A DNA stretch of 17,498 nucleotides from Thermoplasmatota archaeon (GTDB lineage Archaea > Thermoplasmatota > Thermoplasmata > Methanomassiliicoccales > Methanomassiliicoccaceae), in NCBI GenBank assembly GCA_022709105.1, contig JAKIXL010000018.1:1-17498 (forward strand). Reading direction: 5' to 3'. The notes under the pieces are model-generated. The model was not told the origin of the DNA. It did no database searches and saw only the letters and a list, made by a program, of their open reading frames with translations. This document shows, in pieces, positions 14,436 through 17,498 of this stretch (its first letter is position 1; every line of letters begins with the position of its first letter). The translations under genes were made by a program, and so were the position numbers.

Positions 14436-15761
14436 GTGGCAAGGACCGCCAACATCAGGATCGAGCCGCCGGGGCCAAAGGCCAGGGAAGTGATGATGGA
14501 GGATTCAAGGTATGTGGCGACGACCACCAAGACATCGCCTGTGGTGGCGGCCCATGCCAAGGGCGCGCAGGTCACCGACGTGGACGGGAACACCTATCTG
14601 GACTTCGCGACCGGAGTATCGGTGATGAACGTTGGTTACAGCGACCCGAGGGTGGTCAGGGCGGTCCAGGAGCAGGCCGAGAGGCTGTTCCACTTCGCCG
14701 GTACGGACTTTTACTACGAGGTGCAGGCCAAGCTCGCTCACCGGCTCGCAGACCTGACCCCCGGCAGCCATGAGAAGAAGGTCTTCTTCTCCAACAGCGG
14801 GACAGAGGCGGTCGAGGCGGCCATGAAGCTAGCTCGCTGGTATACGAGGAGGAAGATGTACATCGGTTTCATAGGATGCTTCCATGGCAGGACCATGGGA
14901 TCCATATCCTTGACCTCCAGCAAGCTGGTCCAACGCCGGAGGTTCTTTCCCACCGTTCCCGGGGTTCAGCATGTCCCGTACCCTGATTGCTATCGCTGCC
15001 CGTACAAGCATGAAAGGGACTCCTGCGGAACCCACTGCGCGAAGATGATCGAGGAGGTGTACTTCCAGTCCATCGTCCCTCCCGAGGAGGTCGCGGCGGT
15101 GTTCCTAGAACCGGTCTTAGGTGAGGGCGGGTATGTTGTGCCGCCAGCGCAGTTCGTGAAGGAACTGGCGAGGATATGCAAGGCCTACGGCATCCTGCTG
15201 GTCGATGATGAGGTGCAGGCCGGGATGGGCCGCACCGGCAGGATGTGGGCCATCGAGCACTACGATGTGGTCCCGGACATCATATGCTCGGCCAAGGCCC
15301 TGGGCTCCGGGGTGCCCATCGGCGCCACGATATTCCCGAGGCACATGGACTTCGAACCTGGGGCGCACTCCAATACCTTCGGGGGAAACCTGCTGGCGTG
15401 CGCTTCAGCGCTGGCAACCTTGGACGTCCTGAGATCGGACGGACTAGTTGAGAACTCGGCCCTCATGGGGGCATACCTCAGGAAGCGGCTCCTCGAGCTG
15501 CAGGACGGTCATCAGATCATTGGCGACGTCCGCGGCCTGGGGCTCATGCAGGCCATCGACCTGGTCAAGAGCCTCAAGACCAAGGAGCACGCGGTAAAGG
15601 AACGGGACAAGGTCATTGAGCTATGCTATAAGAGGGGCCTGATACTCCTCCCGGCGGGACGGAGCGCAATCAGGCTCATCCCTCCGCTCATCGTAGATGA
15701 GGGAATGATCGATGAGGCCATCGAGATACTCGGCTCGGCGCTTCGAGATATGGCAAGGTGA
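14436..15761 (+). CDS. Class III aminotransferase (GABA-aminotransferase/amino-acid racemase type)
   Basis: A 441-residue PLP enzyme. Landmarks: FSNSGTEAVEAAMKLAR (118-134), FHGRTMGS (149-156), Asp258 in LLVDDEVQAGMGRTGR, and Schiff-base Lys287 in CSAKALGSG. The segment CYRCPYKHERDSCGTHC with Cys185, 188, 197 and 201 is typical of the archaeal branch annotated as 4-aminobutyrate aminotransferase or broad-range amino-acid racemase, and is absent from the ArgD in this window. Substrate cannot be assigned from sequence: GABA, ornithine, alanine or leucine/methionine racemisation are candidates. The GTG at 14436 is supported by a strong AAGGAGATGA just upstream; the ATG at 14428 is in another frame. 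The last 50 bp overlap the following cupin frame, suggesting a two-gene unit. Confidence 0.88.
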   Translation: MARTANIRIEPPGPKAREVMMEDSRYVATTTKTSPVVAAHAKGAQVTDVDGNTYLDFATGVSVMNVGYSDPRVVRAVQEQAERLFHFAGTDFYYEVQAKLAHRLADLTPGSHEKKVFFSNSGTEAVEAAMKLARWYTRRKMYIGFIGCFHGRTMGSISLTSSKLVQRRRFFPTVPGVQHVPYPDCYRCPYKHERDSCGTHCAKMIEEVYFQSIVPPEEVAAVFLEPVLGEGGYVVPPAQFVKELARICKAYGILLVDDEVQAGMGRTGRMWAIEHYDVVPDIICSAKALGSGVPIGATIFPRHMDFEPGAHSNTFGGNLLACASALATLDVLRSDGLVENSALMGAYLRKRLLELQDGHQIIGDVRGLGLMQAIDLVKSLKTKEHAVKERDKVIELCYKRGLILLPAGRSAIRLIPPLIVDEGMIDEAIEILGSALRDMAR

Positions 15762-16113
15762 TCGGACGAGAAAATTCAAAGCGGCGGACGCGGCATGGGA
15801 ACACGGAGATGGGTATCGCAAGAGAAAGCTCTCCACGGAGGGCGCGCTTCCAAGGGTGGTGGACCTTCTGCAGGAGGTGCGGTTCAGGAAGGGTGATGCG
15901 GTGCCCCCTCACTTTCACCGAACACAGACCGAGATATTCTATGTCCTCGGCAGAGGCTCCATAACCATCGACGGAATCAAGGTCGCCGCGGACCCGGGAG
16001 ACATCATCGTGTGCGAGCCGGGAGAGGTGCACGGAATGCCGGAGATAGAGGAAGACTTCGGATTCCTGGTCATGAAGATCGATTACCGGGAGGACGATAC
16101 CGTCTGGCTCTAG
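15712..16113 (+). CDS. Small cupin-domain protein
   Basis: A single-domain cupin of at most 133 residues. The metal site is complete: His67 and His69 in PPHFH, Glu74 in TEIFYV and His107 in GEVHG, set in the two classic cupin motifs (G-D-x-x-P-P-H-x-H and P-G-D-I-I-V-C-E-P-G). The start is uncertain. The only in-frame ATG is at 15712, inside the aminotransferase gene with a 50-bp overlap. Its first 17 or so residues are not cupin-like, and recognisable protein begins at about KFKAADAAWEHGDGY (residue 21), before which no in-frame ATG, GTG or TTG lies downstream of 15712. A GTG at 15758 is out of frame. The function could be an isomerase, a small-molecule sensor or an enzyme partner of the aminotransferase. 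Its stop shares a CTAG with the converging methyltransferase stop. Confidence 0.8.
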   Translation: MRPSRYSARRFEIWQGDRTRKFKAADAAWEHGDGYRKRKLSTEGALPRVVDLLQEVRFRKGDAVPPHFHRTQTEIFYVLGRGSITIDGIKVAADPGDIIVCEPGEVHGMPEIEEDFGFLVMKIDYREDDTVWL

Positions 16114-16919
16114 TCCGGTGAGCGGGCGAGCAACGAGAAGGTAAGAGGCATGTCGCTGATGCCGTCCGGAAACTCCCAGTGGCCGTCTTCCCTCCTCCTC
16201 GTCAGTGGATGTGCCTTGAAGAAGCCCAGCCTGGACTCGTTAAGCCGCTCGATCCGCAGCCCGGCTGAGATCACGGAGTTTACAACGTCCGACAATGGAT
16301 GCTCCCAGGCATATGTGACCCGCTCCCTGAGCGGTTCCTCCGAATCGGTGTACGTGTTCGGCGATTCATATCTCACCGGTCCATGGTTGAAGTACCGGCC
16401 AGTGAGATCGACCCGGTCGGCGATCTCGTCGTTTATGAGGTTGGTCATGGGGTGACCTTCCACGATGTAGAAGATGCCGCCCGGCCGCAGAAAGCGCGCG
16501 ATGATCTCCGCCCATCGCTTCAGGTCCGGGAGCCAACATATGGCCCCGTAGCCAGTATATACTATGTCGAATTTTTCATCCAGCACATCGGGCAGGGAGT
16601 AGAGGTTCGACTCGATGAACCTGCCGGGAACGCCGAGATGGTCCGAAAGGCCCCGGGCAGTAGAGATCGCCTCCTGCGAAAAGTCGATCCCGGTGACGAT
16701 GGCACCTCTCCTCGCCCACGACAGCGTGTCCAGGCCAAAGTGGCACTGTAGGTGAAGGAGGCTCTTGCCGCTCACGTCTCCCAGTTCGGAGACCTCCATG
16801 GGCAGCAGGGAGGACGCGCCCCTCCTGAAGCCGTCGACGTCGTACGACCGGGACCTGAAGTGGACGGGGGTGACGCCGTCCCACCATCGCCGGTTAACGG
16901 TCATCTCCTTCTCGAACAT
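16110..16919 (-). CDS. Class I SAM-dependent methyltransferase
   Basis: A 269-residue Rossmann-fold methyltransferase. Motif I reads LLHLQCHFGLDTLSWARRGA (54-73), followed by VTGIDFSQEAI with the ribose-binding acidic Asp79, then DIVYTGYGAICWLPD (motif II/III region) and FLRPGGIFYIVEG. The N-terminal NRRWWDGVTPVHFRS is typical of small-molecule methyltransferases of the COG2226/UbiE-like group, but the substrate is unknown. The ATG at 16919 is taken; a GTG at 16928 would add three residues. The gene begins 17 bp after the tRNA-Thr on the same strand and has no clear TATA box of its own, so it may be co-transcribed with the tRNA. It converges with the cupin gene, the stop codons overlapping by 4 bp. 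Confidence 0.85.
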   Translation of the reverse strand: MFEKEMTVNRRWWDGVTPVHFRSRSYDVDGFRRGASSLLPMEVSELGDVSGKSLLHLQCHFGLDTLSWARRGAIVTGIDFSQEAISTARGLSDHLGVPGRFIESNLYSLPDVLDEKFDIVYTGYGAICWLPDLKRWAEIIARFLRPGGIFYIVEGHPMTNLINDEIADRVDLTGRYFNHGPVRYESPNTYTDSEEPLRERVTYAWEHPLSDVVNSVISAGLRIERLNESRLGFFKAHPLTRRREDGHWEFPDGISDMPLTFSLLARSPD

Positions 16920-16936
16920 GATCGCCACATATGGGA

Positions 16937-17010
16937 AGCCACCAGCGTGATTTGAACACGCGACCTGCTGATTACAAGTCAGCCGCTCTACCGGGCTAGG
17001 CTATGGTGGC
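16937..17010 (-). tRNA. tRNA-Thr(TGT)
   Basis: A 74-nt cloverleaf: perfect 7-bp acceptor GCCACCA/TGGTGGC, anticodon stem GCTGA/TCAGC with loop CTTGTAA (anticodon TGT), T stem GCGTG/CACGC with loop TTCAAAT, and discriminator T. CCA is not encoded, as is common in archaea. The D stem is imperfect: GCCT pairs with GAGC as G-C, C-G, C-A mismatch and T-G wobble, where GCTC would pair fully. The methyltransferase gene begins 17 bp downstream. No intron is seen. Confidence 0.93.
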
Positions 17011-17030
17011 CTGAGACCTCAAATAATGCT

Positions 17031-17045
17031 CTCCCATATAATAGG
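17031..17045 (-). promoter_or_regulatory. Predicted tRNA-Thr promoter
   Basis: CCTATTATATGGGAG on the minus strand is centred about 29 bp from the tRNA 5' end, so transcription should start at or near the first base of the mature tRNA. It may also drive the methyltransferase gene. Confidence 0.6.
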
Positions 17046-17111
17046 TTGCGAGAGGAACAGGGTCCATGCTTCCAGATGTGGCAAGCGAAGACCACAGGGA
17101 CGCCTCGGGAA

Positions 17112-17127
17112 GCGTTCCTGGGAACGC
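17112..17127. promoter_or_regulatory. Palindrome upstream of the FKBP promoter, possible operator
   Basis: GCGTTCC-TG-GGAACGC is a 7-bp perfect dyad around a 2-bp centre. It ends 14 bp before the TATA element of the FKBP gene, a position from which a bound dimer could activate or block the promoter. No known archaeal operator is recognised in it. Confidence 0.35.
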
Positions 17128-17136
17128 AGAAAACCA

Positions 17137-17149
17137 CAAAGTATAAAAA
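17137..17149 (+). promoter_or_regulatory. Predicted FKBP promoter (BRE/TATA)
   Basis: CAAAGTATAAAAA fits an archaeal BRE plus TATA box. Transcription is predicted near 17171, leaving a leader of about 30 nt that ends in the AGGTGA ribosome-binding site at 17193-17198, 4 nt before the ATG. Confidence 0.6.
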
Positions 17150-17202
17150 TAACGAATTAATGACACCATTCCATATTCAGCCATTAGATTTCAGGTGATT
17201 TC

Positions 17203-17498
17203 ATGTCTAGCGAAACCGCAAACCAGGCCGACAAGGTAGCAAAGGGAGATATCGTACGCATAGACTTCGACGGCTGGGTCGAGGACTCGAACGAGCTGTT
17301 CGACACCACCAACGCTCAGACCGCCCAGGAAGCCGGGGTCTTCAACGAGAAGATCGAGTACCGCCCCATACCTGTCCTGGTAGGCGGTGGCCGCATATTC
17401 CAGGGCCTCGAGGAGGCCTTGGAAGGCACGGAGGTCGGAAAGGAGTACGACATCGTCATTCCCCCGGAGAAGGCCGCGGGGCCGCGAGACCCCAAGCT
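17203..17498 (+). CDS. FKBP-type peptidyl-prolyl isomerase, N-terminal part (cut by window edge)
   Basis: 98 codons of an archaeal FKBP (SlyD-like type) are present. After a short polar lead (SSETANQADKVA) the FKBP fold starts at KGDIVRIDFDGWVED, with LFDTT, then VLVGGGRIFQGLEEALEGTEVGKEYDIVIPPEKAAGPRDPK. The G-x-x-x-G-x-E-x-A-L-x-G-M/T-x-x-G-E pattern and the P-P-E-x-A-x-G-x-R block before the insert-in-flap region are family hallmarks. These proteins speed proline isomerisation and act as chaperones in the cytosol. The start is fixed by AGGTGA four bases upstream. The 3' part is outside the window, so whether this is the short or the long (FKBP26-like) form is unknown. Confidence 0.92.
   Translation, partial: MSSETANQADKVAKGDIVRIDFDGWVEDSNELFDTTNAQTAQEAGVFNEKIEYRPIPVLVGGGRIFQGLEEALEGTEVGKEYDIVIPPEKAAGPRDPK

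Noticed and set aside
1..17498. CRISPR array, insertion sequence, prophage, toxin-antitoxin or defence genes
   Set aside because: I found no regularly spaced repeats, transposase or integrase motifs, terminal inverted repeats or known defence domains on either strand.

Overview
The window looks like a high-GC archaeal chromosome segment. An order such as Methanomassiliicoccales or another Thermoplasmata-level euryarchaeal lineage is my inference; no marker gene here proves it. The evidence for archaea is: a ThiD-ThiN fusion (ThiN-type thiamine-phosphate synthase), an archaeal-type FKBP, a class III aminotransferase with the archaeal cysteine-rich insert, TATA boxes about 26-33 bp upstream of many start codons that imply leaderless or near-leaderless transcripts, and a tRNA-Thr without encoded CCA. 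Coding density is high and most genes look intact.

Layout. (1) Positions 1-3389, minus strand: a run of four genes, thiDN, a GT4 glycosyltransferase, a small multi-pass membrane protein (VTT/DedA-like) and the N-terminal part of a second glycosyltransferase that runs off the left edge. (2) 3390-3877: a divergent promoter region and an unrecognised 121-residue protein on the plus strand. (3) 3978-11326: an arginine locus. argG and argH read leftward and argC-argJ-argB-argD read rightward from a shared intergenic region of about 0.2 kb. Together these encode the acetylated ornithine cycle (ArgJ, ArgB, ArgC, ArgD) and the last two steps from citrulline to arginine (ArgG, ArgH). Ornithine carbamoyltransferase and carbamoyl-phosphate synthase are not in the window. 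A DUF1294 membrane protein trails argD. (4) 11649-13069: an atypical stand-alone receiver-domain protein (minus) diverges across about 300 bp from an ACT-domain protein (plus). (5) 13156-16928: a membrane-anchored surface protein with an internal duplication, a second class III aminotransferase overlapping a cupin gene, and a SAM methyltransferase. (6) 16937-17498: a tRNA-Thr(UGU) just upstream of the methyltransferase, then the start of an FKBP-type peptidyl-prolyl isomerase cut by the right edge.

I see no CRISPR array, insertion sequence, prophage, toxin-antitoxin or defence module. Most of the window is ordinary core metabolism. The points most worth a second look are a four-residue insertion at the predicted self-cleavage site of ArgJ, a receiver domain with Glu in place of the phospho-acceptor Asp, a C-A mismatch in the tRNA-Thr D stem, the duplicated domain in the surface protein, and a six-codon ORF overlapping the argC start.
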